From assembly GCA_038328575.1 (NCBI GenBank), contig JBBQMD010000009.1, positions 1-64,000 of the forward strand: 64,000 bases of DNA. Direction: 5' to 3'. Below the pieces are notes generated by a model that searched no databases, was not told the DNA's origin, and saw nothing but the letters and a program-made list of their open reading frames with translations. This document shows, piece by piece, positions 42,662 through 51,453 of the stretch. Source of the DNA: JACVCS01 sp038328575. Lineage in GTDB: Bacteria; Planctomycetota; Phycisphaerae; Phycisphaerales; UBA1924. Position numbers and translations under genes: made by a program. Numbering within the stretch: the first letter of the stretch is position 1; every line of letters begins with the position of its first letter.

Positions 42662-44392
42662 TCAGGTTCTCGCACGGGTCGGGCTCACATCGGCCTCGAC
42701 GGTCGGCGTGGTGTCGATCGTTAAAGACGTGGCGACGCCGGGCGGGGGGTCGGTCAGGGCTGGCAAGGTGCCAGGAACAATCGCCGCGTCGGGGAGAAAG
42801 ATCTCAAAGACCGCGCCGTGTACGCCTTCCCGATTGCGAGCGGTCAGCACGCCGGCGTGATCGCGGATGATCCCCTGACTGACCGCGAGCCCGAGCCCGG
42901 TGCCCCGTGCGTCGAGGCGCGTGCTGGCAAACGGTTCGAACAATCGCGGCAGGATCGCAGGGTCCAGCCCCGGACCCGAGTCGGTCACGCGGATGGTCAC
43001 GCCGCCGTCACTGTCAATGGTGCATGTCACGCTGATGTCGGCGCTCGGCGCGCGAGCGCCGGGCCGCGCGAGTGACGCCCCGCGCGAGGATGTCGCATCC
43101 ACCGCGTTGCGCAGCAGGTTGACAAACACTTGCGTCAGGCGATCCGGGTCGCAGGTGATCGCAACGCCCGGATCGATCTGGCACGCGAACTCGACGCGCC
43201 GCGACTCGCGATCCAGCCGCACCAGCGTCCACGCTTCCATCACGATCGTGCGCAGCGAGCTGCGCACGCGTCGCCCGGGGCGCACGCGCGCGAAGTCGAG
43301 CAAGCTCTCGCTCAGCCGCTCAAGCCGCCCGACGACGCGAAGCAAGAGCGCTGCCTCGGTGGGTGAAAGACCTTGCGCACCGGCGGCACCGCCCGCGATC
43401 CCGCCGCCCCCGCTTTGACCCGCCACCTTCTCCGCCAGACCCTTGACCACCGCCAGCGGCGTGTTCATTTCATGCGCCAGCCCCGCGCTCAGAATGCCCA
43501 GGCTCGCCAACTTGTCCGCGTCCGCGAGGTTCTTCTGCGCCGCCTCAAGCAGCTCATTCTTCTTGTGCAGATCGCAGGCCAGCGCTTCCAGCCGCGCCAG
43601 CGCTAGCGCCAGATCCGCCTCATGCCGGCGCAGCGCGCCGATCGTGGCGTTCCGCGAGCGCATGATCTCCCCCAGCTCGTCCGCCGGGATCTCTTCGGCG
43701 GGAATGATCTCTGCGTCCCTGTCGCCGGATTGCACCGCGGCGTCCGCCATCAGCACCCGCCGGATCGGTTGGTACACGTATCGCGGCAGGATGAAAAACT
43801 CCAGCGTTGCCGCGATCAACGCGTAGACCCCCAGCAGCGCGATCGTTGCCAGCACGTACAGCCGCACGACGCCGGCCCGCGCTTCATCCAGACGCGCCGT
43901 TGCGACGTACGCCGAGCCGTCGAACTCATCGATCACCACCGCGGCGGTGCTTCCATCGGCCTGCGAGTAATCCACCAGCGTCTCGGGCGCGGCTCTTGCC
44001 CGCTCCAGCACCAGTGCGTTGATCCCCAGCCGCTCACCCTGCCCGACGCGCAGCGTCACGCCCGTGGGCATCGCGGCTTCAAGCTCGCTCAGCAGCGCAT
44101 CGCGCGAGCCCTGCGTGCGGGTGGAGATGCCGCTGGACTCGGTCTGCTGGAGCTTGGCACGAATAAACGAAATCGCCAGCGCCGCCTCGTGCTGCTCAGA
44201 TTGCTCGACAACGCGCTGGATCTGCGGCCTCAGGACAAACAGCAGCACGCCCGCCAACACCAGCGAGAACGCGGTGTGCAGCACGATCAGCTTCTTGCGG
44301 ATCCGCATCGACGCCAGCAGCGACCCGGGCCAGTGCGCCGAAGCCTTCAACAAGTTAGTGCGCGCCGTCGGCGCGGCTAGGTTGACCGCCAT
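42662..44392 (-). CDS. Membrane sensor histidine kinase
   Basis: This 576-residue sensor kinase partners the response regulator that follows. Two membrane segments (about 35-53, VLHTAFSLVLAGVLLFVL; and about 177-200, LYVLATIALLGVYALI) flank a periplasmic sensor domain of about 125 residues with no recognised fold. A HAMP-like linker leads to the H-box LAHEMNTPLAVVKG. N-box NLLRNAVDATSS, G1 DSGPGLD, F-box LFEPFAS and G2 GTGLGLAVSQGI complete the ATPase. The ATG at 44392 shares CATG with the divergent rsmB gene, and TACGAT lies 6 bases upstream, inside rsmB. The signal sensed is unknown. Confidence 0.88.
   Translation of the reverse strand: MAVNLAAPTARTNLLKASAHWPGSLLASMRIRKKLIVLHTAFSLVLAGVLLFVLRPQIQRVVEQSEQHEAALAISFIRAKLQQTESSGISTRTQGSRDALLSELEAAMPTGVTLRVGQGERLGINALVLERARAAPETLVDYSQADGSTAAVVIDEFDGSAYVATARLDEARAGVVRLYVLATIALLGVYALIAATLEFFILPRYVYQPIRRVLMADAAVQSGDRDAEIIPAEEIPADELGEIMRSRNATIGALRRHEADLALALARLEALACDLHKKNELLEAAQKNLADADKLASLGILSAGLAHEMNTPLAVVKGLAEKVAGQSGGGGIAGGAAGAQGLSPTEAALLLRVVGRLERLSESLLDFARVRPGRRVRSSLRTIVMEAWTLVRLDRESRRVEFACQIDPGVAITCDPDRLTQVFVNLLRNAVDATSSRGASLARPGARAPSADISVTCTIDSDGGVTIRVTDSGPGLDPAILPRLFEPFASTRLDARGTGLGLAVSQGIIRDHAGVLTARNREGVHGAVFEIFLPDAAIVPGTLPALTDPPPGVATSLTIDTTPTVEADVSPTRART
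44378..44390 (+). promoter_or_regulatory. Leaderless-type promoter of rsmB, inside the kinase gene
   Basis: TAGGTT at 44378-44383 lies 7 bases before the rsmB ATG at 44391 and within the first codons of the divergent kinase gene. Confidence 0.55.
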
Positions 44393-46169
44393 GACTCAAT
44401 CGTATCGCTCGCCCCCCACCCTTCCCCTACCCTCACCCCACATGCCCGAATCTCCCTCACCCTCGTCTCCCCGCGGCCCCGGCCGCGGTCGCACCGCTCG
44501 CCCGGGCAAGCCCCGACCCGTTGGCTCCGCTGGCGCGGGCAAGCCTTCCGGCGCCAAGAGCGACAAACGCTCGCCGCGCAACAGCGCATCGAAGAAGGGC
44601 CCGCGATCGCCTCGTCGCGGCCCCGGCTCAGGCACTGGCCCCGGCTCAGGCACCGGCCCCGCTACCGGCGGCACTCCCGCCAAGCCTCCGCGCCCGCAGG
44701 GCGCAGCCGGCGACCACATGGCGGTGGATCCCGCACGCGACGCGGTTTGTCGCTTCGTCGCCCACCAGGTCGGCAAATGGCCAAACCTGGCCCTGGCAGA
44801 CTTGCGATTGCCGCCGACTGTCTCGGGGCGCGACGCGGCGCTGGCGCACGCGATCTACGACGCCGTCGCGCGCCGCTGGGTGACGCTTGAGTACCTCATC
44901 CGCCAGAAGAGCGAGACGCCCTGGGACAACTTGGACAAAGCCGTGCGCGCCGGGCTGCTCGTTGGCGCTGCGCAGGTGCTGATCCTCGATCGCGTGCCGG
45001 CGTACGCGGCTCTCAATCACGTCGTCCAATGGACGAAGGTCAACGTCAGCGGGCCCGCAAGCCGGTTTGTAAACGCCGTCATGCGCCGCATCAGCGAGCT
45101 GCGGCCTAAGAATCCGGGCGACCCGGAAAAGGCCAGCCCCGACAGCATCCCGGGCGGCGTGCTCGGTTCCTACACCGGTCGTCGCGACGAGCTCCCGGCC
45201 GCCGATGGCCGGTCAATCTTGCTGACGCAGCCCCTGCTTCCAGAAGACCCGCGCGAGCGATTGCGCGTCGCAACCGGGCACGCGCCGGGGGTCTGGCAGT
45301 CGTGGCAGCATCTGAGCGATGACGATCTGCGCGCCCGCGCGCTGCACAGCCTGGTGCTGCCCCCCGTGGTGATGAACACGCTGAACGCATCGCGGCAGAC
45401 GCTCGACCGCTTTGACCTCATCCAGCCGCACTCGATGAACGGGCATCACGTTTTCGTCGGCCCCGCGAGCGCGATCGCCTTGACCATGGCCCAGGACCCG
45501 GGCGTTTGGGTGCAAGACGCAGCGAGCAGCCACGCGGTGCGCCTGACCGCAGAGCACGCGCCGCGAACGTCGCCCTTGCTGGTGGTGGATCTGTGCGCCG
45601 GCCAGGGCACTAAGACCCGCCAGCTTGCAACATTGATGCCCGACGCAGAGATTCTGGCTTCGGATACCGACGAGCGTCGGCTGATCACCCTGGCCGAGAG
45701 TTTCGCGGGCGATCACTGGCAGCACGATCGCCAGGGCGGCGAGCTGGAGGGGCGCGTCAAGGTCATGCCGATGGAGAAACTCTTACGCGTCGCGGGTGCC
45801 GGTCGCGCCGATGGCGGCCGCGCCGACGTCGTGCTCTTGGACGTGCCTTGCAGCAACACTGGCGTGCTGGCGCGACGCCCGGAGGCAAAGTATCGCCTGA
45901 CGCCCAAGTCACTAGCGGAGCTGGTCGCGCTGCAGCGCCAGATCATCAAGACCGGCGTCTCGCTGCTCTCCTCCAAGCCCGGCAGCACACTGGTCTACTC
46001 GACGTGTTCCTTGGAAGCCATCGAGAATCAGGAGCAGGCCGCGTGGATCCAGAGCGAGTACGGTTTGCGCCAGATGTGGATTCACACGCTCACGCCCGCC
46101 GGGCTTCCGGGCGAGTCGCCCAGCAAGTACCACGACGGCTCCTTCGCCGTCGGCCTCGCTCGAAACTAA
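44391..46169 (+). CDS. rsmB: RsmB-type 16S rRNA m5C methyltransferase
   Basis: RsmB methylates cytosine 967 of 16S rRNA using SAM. The 592-residue protein starts with about 105 Ser/Pro/Gly/Arg-rich disordered residues not usual for the family. A NusB-like domain follows (HAIYDAVARRWVTLEYLIRQ, AVRAGLLVGAAQVLILDRVP, PASRFVNAVMRRI). The methyltransferase has the SAM motif VVDLCAGQGTKTRQLA, DVPCSNTGVLARRPEAKYR with its first conserved Cys, and TLVYSTCSLEAIENQEQ with the catalytic Cys. The frame is open far upstream, but the ATG at 44391 is preceded by TAGGTT and shares its bases with the divergent kinase start codon. Confidence 0.85.
   Translation: MTQSYRSPPTLPLPSPHMPESPSPSSPRGPGRGRTARPGKPRPVGSAGAGKPSGAKSDKRSPRNSASKKGPRSPRRGPGSGTGPGSGTGPATGGTPAKPPRPQGAAGDHMAVDPARDAVCRFVAHQVGKWPNLALADLRLPPTVSGRDAALAHAIYDAVARRWVTLEYLIRQKSETPWDNLDKAVRAGLLVGAAQVLILDRVPAYAALNHVVQWTKVNVSGPASRFVNAVMRRISELRPKNPGDPEKASPDSIPGGVLGSYTGRRDELPAADGRSILLTQPLLPEDPRERLRVATGHAPGVWQSWQHLSDDDLRARALHSLVLPPVVMNTLNASRQTLDRFDLIQPHSMNGHHVFVGPASAIALTMAQDPGVWVQDAASSHAVRLTAEHAPRTSPLLVVDLCAGQGTKTRQLATLMPDAEILASDTDERRLITLAESFAGDHWQHDRQGGELEGRVKVMPMEKLLRVAGAGRADGGRADVVLLDVPCSNTGVLARRPEAKYRLTPKSLAELVALQRQIIKTGVSLLSSKPGSTLVYSTCSLEAIENQEQAAWIQSEYGLRQMWIHTLTPAGLPGESPSKYHDGSFAVGLARN
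44393..44404 (-). promoter_or_regulatory. Leaderless-type promoter of the kinase, inside rsmB
   Basis: Minus-strand TACGAT (44404 down to 44399) lies 6 bases before the kinase ATG at 44392 and inside the first codons of rsmB. Confidence 0.6.
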
Positions 46170-46212
46170 AAAACGAACCGCGCAACCAGAGCCCTCGCGC
46201 CAGCTTCATCAC

Positions 46213-46244
46213 TCTGCCACTCCGCCACTTTGCCACCTCCCGCT
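46213..46244 (+). repeat. 8-base tandem repeat TNNGCCAC
   Basis: Three copies (tctgccac, tccgccac, tttgccac) at 46213-46236 are followed by ctcccgct. The same units recur at 60316-60360. They lie in the 261-base gap 46170-46430, which shows no gene. Confidence 0.6.
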
Positions 46245-46430
46245 CCCTTCTTCTTCTATCGAAATCATCGCCGCCGGGCAGCCTGCGCCGATAGACTTCG
46301 AGGGCTGGCGCTGAAAACCGCCCGTCCGCTCGTCGAGGCTCTTTAACCAAGGAAGCCCCGGCTTCCGTCGCGATCGTCGTCCGACGCGGCTTGGATCAGA
46401 CACGTTGCCAACCGCTGAGTCTCTTCCTCT

Positions 46431-47327
46431 ATGACTGATGGCGCAGTCCCCATCTTGCCTGACCCCCCGCCGCCGCCCACGCCGATCGGCCTGATCGCCG
46501 CTGGCGGCAAGCTCCCGCTCATGATCGCAGAGGGTCTGCGGCGCCTCGGTCATCCGGTGCACGGCGTCGGCCTGGCCGATCAGTTCGATCCAGCTTTGCC
46601 CGCCCTTTGCGACTCCTTCTCGACCGCCGGGCTCCTGCGCATCGGCACCTGGGCCTCGCTTCTTCGCAGTCAAGGCGTCGCCCACGCCATCATGGTCGGA
46701 CGCGTCGACAAGGCCAAGCTTCTCTTCGATCCCTGGCGCGTCGTCAAAAACATGCCCGACATCCGCACCGCCCGCGCGTGGTTCAAGCACCTGCGCCACG
46801 ACAACCGCAGCCACGTCATCCTGCGCGTCATCGCCGAGGAACTCGGCTTCGGCGGCGTCGAGCTTTTGGACTCTACCGCCCCCATCCCCGACCAGATGGC
46901 CGCCGCTGGCGTGATGACCCATCGCTCGCCGACGGCTGACGAGCAGCGCGACATCGCCTTCGCGTTCCCGCTGCTCAACGAGCTCCTGCGTCTGGACATC
47001 GGGCAGGCGATCGCGGTCAAGGGCGCGGACATCGTCGCGGTCGAGGGCATCGAGGGCACAGATCGCATGATCGAGCGGGCCGGGCAACTGATGCGCGGGC
47101 GGGCGTGGACGCTGTGCAAGGGTGCCCGCGCCGGGCACGATCGGCGCAGCGACGTGCCGACCGTCGGCGTGCGGACGATCGAGAATCTCGCCGCCCAGGG
47201 CGGGCGGTGCCTGGCCTTGGCCGCGGGCGACGTGATCATGATCGACAAGCCCGCGATGCTCCAGATCGCGGACCGAGCGGGCGTCTCGATCGTGGGCGTG
47301 CCCGCCGCGGCGCGAATCGGCAAGTGA
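46431..47327 (+). CDS. lpxI: UDP-2,3-diacylglucosamine diphosphatase LpxI
   Basis: LpxI hydrolyses UDP-2,3-diacylglucosamine to lipid X in lipid A synthesis, replacing LpxH in many bacteria. The 298-residue protein has the family features IGLIAAGGKLPLMIAEGLRR near the N-terminus, MVGRVDKAKLLFDP in the middle, and at the C-terminal domain AVKGADIVAVEGIEGTDRMI, with the conserved Asp (GTDRMI), and VPTVGVRTIENLAAQGGRCL. It overlaps the following methyltransferase gene by four bases (GTGA), so the two are coupled. Together with kdsC/kdsD this shows the organism builds Kdo-lipid A. Confidence 0.9.
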   Translation: MTDGAVPILPDPPPPPTPIGLIAAGGKLPLMIAEGLRRLGHPVHGVGLADQFDPALPALCDSFSTAGLLRIGTWASLLRSQGVAHAIMVGRVDKAKLLFDPWRVVKNMPDIRTARAWFKHLRHDNRSHVILRVIAEELGFGGVELLDSTAPIPDQMAAAGVMTHRSPTADEQRDIAFAFPLLNELLRLDIGQAIAVKGADIVAVEGIEGTDRMIERAGQLMRGRAWTLCKGARAGHDRRSDVPTVGVRTIENLAAQGGRCLALAAGDVIMIDKPAMLQIADRAGVSIVGVPAAARIGK

Positions 47328-48064
47328 ACCCGCCCGTGATCCGTCTCACCAACCTGGCCGGCGAACCGCCCAAGTTCGTCTCGCGCGGCGGCCTCAAGCT
47401 CTATCACGCCATCTCCACCTTGCAGGTCTCGTGCGCCGGCCTCACCTGCGCCGACTTCGGCTGTTCCACCGGCGGCTTCACCGACTGCCTGCTGCAAGCG
47501 GGCGCGGCCCGGGTCTACTCGATTGACACCGGCTACGGCGTGCTGGCCTGGTCGCTCCGCAAGGACCCGCGCGTTGTCGTGATGGAGCGGTCCAACTGCC
47601 TGCATCTGGAGCCGCCTCGCGAAGTGGTCCAGAGCGGCGGCGTAGACATCGTGACGATCGACGCGAGCTGGACACCGCAGAAGTTGGTGATCCCGGCCGC
47701 GCTGCGCTGGCTCAAACGTACGCCCGAGGCGCGGATCGTGACGCTCATCAAGCCGCACTACGAAGACAAGCCGCTTGCCGCAGGCTTCCGCGGCGTGCTG
47801 CCAGACGACCTTGGCAGCCGCGTGACGCAGAGCGTGCTGACGAACATGCCGACGCTGGGTGTGCGTGTGCTGGCTTGGACGCCGAGCCCGATTCGCGGGC
47901 TGCTCGGCAAGAGCGAGACCAAAGGAAATCAGGAATACCTCGCGGTGCTTCAGCGTTTGGAGGACTCGATCCAACCGCCGCCAAGCACTCGCATGGGCGC
48001 ATCGCCCCCGCCCGCGTCTCCCCACGCGCCGCCGTTCGAGCCCGACGTCTCGTCGGGCGCGTAG
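47324..48064 (+). CDS. TlyA/FtsJ-like rRNA methyltransferase without S4 domain
   Basis: This 246-residue SAM-dependent methyltransferase resembles TlyA, which 2'-O-methylates rRNA cytidines. KFVSRGGLKLYHAI near the N-terminus matches the start of the TlyA FtsJ domain. The SAM motif is ADFGCSTGGFTDCLLQAGAA, with VYSIDTGYGVLAWSLRKDPR and VTIDASWTPQKLVIPAALRW after it and TLIKPHYE near the end of the core. The S4 RNA-binding domain that normally precedes this in TlyA is absent. The GTG at 47324 overlaps the lpxI stop. The last 38 codons lie antisense to the 3' end of mnmA. Confidence 0.75.
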   Translation: MNPPVIRLTNLAGEPPKFVSRGGLKLYHAISTLQVSCAGLTCADFGCSTGGFTDCLLQAGAARVYSIDTGYGVLAWSLRKDPRVVVMERSNCLHLEPPREVVQSGGVDIVTIDASWTPQKLVIPAALRWLKRTPEARIVTLIKPHYEDKPLAAGFRGVLPDDLGSRVTQSVLTNMPTLGVRVLAWTPSPIRGLLGKSETKGNQEYLAVLQRLEDSIQPPPSTRMGASPPPASPHAPPFEPDVSSGA

Positions 48065-49230
48065 ATGACCACCGCCTGCCCCGGCGTCACCGACTCGCGC
48101 GCAGTTTCAAACTCGACCTCGAATCGCCCAGTACGCCCCGAGTAGCTCAGCGCCGACTCGCCCTCGATGATCCGAACCCGCGCCCGCACCGGCGGCGTGT
48201 GCGCCCGGTGTTGCGACCAGCACTCGCGCCAATCTCGCAGCGCCTCCAGCGCGTGATCGCTCACCAGCCAGTTCGCCTCGCCGCCGATGCATCCGGTGCT
48301 CTGCACGTGCTCGCGAGCGCCGAGCGTCACGGTGTTGTCGGGCGCGCTTCGATTGATGACAAACAGCGGAACATCGCTGGTGACGCCCAGCCCGCGCCGT
48401 TGCCCGAGCGTGAAGCGATGCTGCCCCTCGTGCGTGCCGATCGTCGCGCCGGATTCATCCAGCAAGCGCCCGCTGCGCCGCAGCGTGGGGTCGCGCCGCT
48501 CCAAGAACGCGGCGTAGTCGCGATCGGGCACGAAGCAGATCTCCTGGCTGTCCGGCTTGTCAAACACCGGCAACCCATAGCGCTCCGCCAGTCGCCGAAC
48601 CTCGGGCTTCTCCAGCTCGCCGATGGGCAACAGCATCCTCGCCAGCCGCTCCCGGGGCACGCCGAACAGCACATACGACTGGTCTTTGCTGACGTCCACG
48701 CCACGAAGCAAACGGGCCGGCCCGTTGCCAGCGCTCGCGCGCGGATCGCGTTGGTCAATCGCGACTCGCGCGTAATGCCCGCTGGCGACAAAGTCACACC
48801 CGAGCTGCTGCGCGTACTCGTGCAACTTACCGAACTTCAGCCAATCATTGCAGCGCACGCACGGGTTGGGCGTGCGCCCCGCGCCATACTCCTGCGCGAA
48901 GTACGACATGATCCGCCCAAAGTCTTTCTTGAAGTTGCAAACGTAAAACGGGATGCCCAGCACCCCAGCGACAACGCGAGCGTCCGCCGCGTCATTGATC
49001 GAGCAGCACCCCTGCTTGCCGATCTTGCCAGGCGCGCACGCGCCCGAACCGCTCGCGCCCTCGCTATCGTCATCGGCGCGCTGAATCGTCTCCAGCTCCT
49101 CGCCAGGCGAGCCCAACCGCATGAAGCACCCGACAACGTCATAGCCGTCATCGCGCAGCAACGCCGCCGCGACCGAGGAATCTACCCCGCCGGACATCGC
49201 CAGCAACACCTTTCCACGCGCAGGACCCAT
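47950..49230 (-). CDS. mnmA: tRNA-specific 2-thiouridylase MnmA
   Basis: MnmA adds sulfur to U34 of tRNA-Lys, -Glu and -Gln. The 426-residue protein has the P-loop SGGVDSS (13-19), then MRLGSPG, an insert rich in Gly/Ser/Asp, GCCSINDAADARVVAGVLG, the catalytic Cys pair in NPCVRCNDWLKFG and SQEICFV, plus GHYAR, KDQSYVLFG and HRFTLGQRRGL. The C-terminal AVVIYAP-x-LGGGWI is normal. The start at 49230 (MGPARGKVLL) is supported by TACGAT 6 bases upstream; codons before it are Arg/Pro-rich. Its 3' end overlaps the convergent TlyA-like gene by 115 bases. Confidence 0.92.
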   Translation of the reverse strand: MGPARGKVLLAMSGGVDSSVAAALLRDDGYDVVGCFMRLGSPGEELETIQRADDDSEGASGSGACAPGKIGKQGCCSINDAADARVVAGVLGIPFYVCNFKKDFGRIMSYFAQEYGAGRTPNPCVRCNDWLKFGKLHEYAQQLGCDFVASGHYARVAIDQRDPRASAGNGPARLLRGVDVSKDQSYVLFGVPRERLARMLLPIGELEKPEVRRLAERYGLPVFDKPDSQEICFVPDRDYAAFLERRDPTLRRSGRLLDESGATIGTHEGQHRFTLGQRRGLGVTSDVPLFVINRSAPDNTVTLGAREHVQSTGCIGGEANWLVSDHALEALRDWRECWSQHRAHTPPVRARVRIIEGESALSYSGRTGRFEVEFETARESVTPGQAVVIYAPDETSGSNGGAWGDAGGGDAPMRVLGGGWIESSKR

Positions 49231-49242
49231 CGGCCAATCGTA
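49231..49242 (-). promoter_or_regulatory. Leaderless-type promoter of mnmA
   Basis: Minus-strand TACGAT (49242 down to 49237) lies 6 bases before the ATG at 49230. Confidence 0.6.
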
Positions 49243-49335
49243 GTGAGGCGGGCACACGCGGCCTTTCTCGCCGAGCAGTGACCGCACCAGCCGAGAATCT
49301 GCGCGAGCCGACGGAAATCGCGACTTCATCGTCGA

Positions 49336-51453
49336 TCACGGCCGGTGGCCCTCGACGTGAGCAGGCATCATCGACTGACCCAACCGCGGCCCGATCACTA
49401 CGTGCAACACTGTCGCCCGCTGGCCCTTTGGCATTGTCGAGTTCTCGCCCGCCTCGCTCAAGATCGACGCGAATCCAAGCGCCCGCGCCTCGTTCAGTTG
49501 TCTTTCGTCGATGATCGCGGCCCCGTCCGGGTGTGCCGCGAGCCACGCCACGATCTTTGAGGTGTGCAGCCGCTCGACCCGCCCGCGCGACCAGAACACG
49601 ACCGAGTCCTCGTGATACACGCTGGCCATCGGCGGCGACACACCCGGCGCCAGCCCCGCGCCGCGATACGCACTTTCCAGCGGCGCAAACAGGCGCGCCG
49701 TTCTCGCCCCCGGCAACACCCACCCTCCCGCGATCTGCAGCGGCCCGATCACCAGCAGCGCACTCAGCGCATATGCGACCACCGCGATCACTCCGATGTG
49801 CCCGCGCCGTAGCGCCGGCGCAAGCTTCGCGTGCAGCCACACCGACGCGATCGCAAAGATCATCAGCGTCGCCGCCAAGCCCACCTGCTGGACCCGGGGC
49901 AGCGTCGTCAAGGTCAAACACACCGCGGCGCCGAGCACGCAAAGCACCGCCCCCGCCAACCCGATCACCAGCCACACCCACTGCCCGATGTTTAAGCGCT
50001 GCGCGCGTGGGCCGGGCGTCGGGCTCTCCGCACGCGCAACCCCCGACCCCATCGAGATCAGGTATCGCGCGCACAGCAGACACGCCGCGGGATACAGCGG
50101 CATCACGTAGTGCGGGAGCTTTGCTGGCGAGAGCTCAAACACCACCCACGCCGGCACCAACCACGCCACCAAAAACACTTCCGCGTCACGCCCCGCGATC
50201 GGAAGCAACCAACGCCCGACCCATCGCCGCCACGACGCGGGACGCGCCGCTGGCGCGTCGGGCGTCATCGATGTCGCAGCACTCATCGCAGGTGTCGCTA
50301 TCGCTGTCGCTTGCGCGCCGCTCGCGATCGCTCGCCCGACTCGTGCCCGCCCGCGCCACGCCGCGCGCACTGCTTCGATCAGCACCAGCGAGCCCGGCCA
50401 CAGCAGCACCGCCGCGAGCACCAGATGAAACCCCGGCGGCGCAAAGTGTCCCTCGCGGCTGCCGCTGGCCCCGCGCACCACAAACTCCTCGTACACGATC
50501 GCCCAATACTCGCGCAGCCCGATCGCTCGATCAATCGCGAACAACCAGGGCAACAGCACCGCCGAGACGACGACGACCCCGACCCAGGGCTGCAACCTCC
50601 ACAGCCACGACCGTCCCCCGCTCCCGCCCCCCGTCCGCACACCCGCAACCACGCACAGCGCCACCACCGTCAGCCCCGCCACCAGCGGCGTGATCGGCCC
50701 TTTGCTCAAAACCCCTACACCGAGCGCCATCCAGAACGCGCTCGCTCGCGCCAGATCGCCCAACGCCGTTGTCGCGCGAGCGCGCCGCGACCAGATCGTC
50801 CACAGCGCACCCATCGTCAGCAGCGTCGCGAACGTCAGCAGTTGATCGCTTCGCGCCTGGTGCGCGTCCCAGATCATCATCGGCGAGACCGCCAGCAGCA
50901 GCGCCGCCAGATGCCCCGTGCCCCCGCCAAACATCGAGCGCCCCAGCAACCCGACGCCCAGCACGCTCAGCATCGCGCACACGACCGAAGGCACGCGATA
51001 CATCCAGATCGCATCTCGCGCCGGCTCCCCTCGACTAAACACCCACGCGCTAGACGCCTGCAGCCAGTAGATCAAGGGCGGCTTGTTCAGCCGCGCCGTC
51101 TCACCAAACATCGGCACCGCCCAGCCGCCGGAATGCAAGCCCAGCGGCACGCCGCGCTCGCCCACCCGCACGTCGCGCTGCGATTCGGGGAGCGTGACGC
51201 TCTCGAGCATCTGTCGCGACGCCTGCGCGAATCGCGACTCGTCGCGATCCACTGGGGGGATCGTCCAGAGCCCGGGGATGAACAGGCCCAGGGCCGCCGC
51301 GAGGGTGATCAGAATCAGCCGGGTGTACCATGGCCACCAGTTCCCGCGCGTGCGTACGCCCGGGATGGGTCCCTCGCGCACCGGAACGTGCCCGGCGTCC
51401 GGCGGCGTCGACGAACCGGGCTCACGCGGATTCAGATCAGCCAGCCGCACCAT
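49336..51453 (-). CDS. ArnT-like (GT39/GT83) membrane glycosyltransferase
   Basis: This 705-residue inner-membrane glycosyltransferase of the ArnT/PMT class uses a lipid-linked sugar donor. It has about a dozen hydrophobic segments. The first periplasmic loop carries the catalytic-type IPPVDRDESRFAQASRQML, and ETARLNKPPLIYWLQ follows, both typical of ArnT. AHQARSDQLLTFATL and LLPWLF lie in later loops, and the C-terminal 130 residues are periplasmic. ArnT transfers aminoarabinose to lipid A, but the sugar and acceptor here are unknown. TATGCT lies 5 bases before the ATG at 51453, which shares CATG with the divergent PAP2 gene. Confidence 0.82.
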   Translation of the reverse strand: MVRLADLNPREPGSSTPPDAGHVPVREGPIPGVRTRGNWWPWYTRLILITLAAALGLFIPGLWTIPPVDRDESRFAQASRQMLESVTLPESQRDVRVGERGVPLGLHSGGWAVPMFGETARLNKPPLIYWLQASSAWVFSRGEPARDAIWMYRVPSVVCAMLSVLGVGLLGRSMFGGGTGHLAALLLAVSPMMIWDAHQARSDQLLTFATLLTMGALWTIWSRRARATTALGDLARASAFWMALGVGVLSKGPITPLVAGLTVVALCVVAGVRTGGGSGGRSWLWRLQPWVGVVVVSAVLLPWLFAIDRAIGLREYWAIVYEEFVVRGASGSREGHFAPPGFHLVLAAVLLWPGSLVLIEAVRAAWRGRARVGRAIASGAQATAIATPAMSAATSMTPDAPAARPASWRRWVGRWLLPIAGRDAEVFLVAWLVPAWVVFELSPAKLPHYVMPLYPAACLLCARYLISMGSGVARAESPTPGPRAQRLNIGQWVWLVIGLAGAVLCVLGAAVCLTLTTLPRVQQVGLAATLMIFAIASVWLHAKLAPALRRGHIGVIAVVAYALSALLVIGPLQIAGGWVLPGARTARLFAPLESAYRGAGLAPGVSPPMASVYHEDSVVFWSRGRVERLHTSKIVAWLAAHPDGAAIIDERQLNEARALGFASILSEAGENSTMPKGQRATVLHVVIGPRLGQSMMPAHVEGHRP

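Noticed and set aside
46351..46366. Hairpin GGAAGCC / GGCTTCC after rsmB as a terminator
   Set aside because: No T run follows on either strand and the loop is too short.
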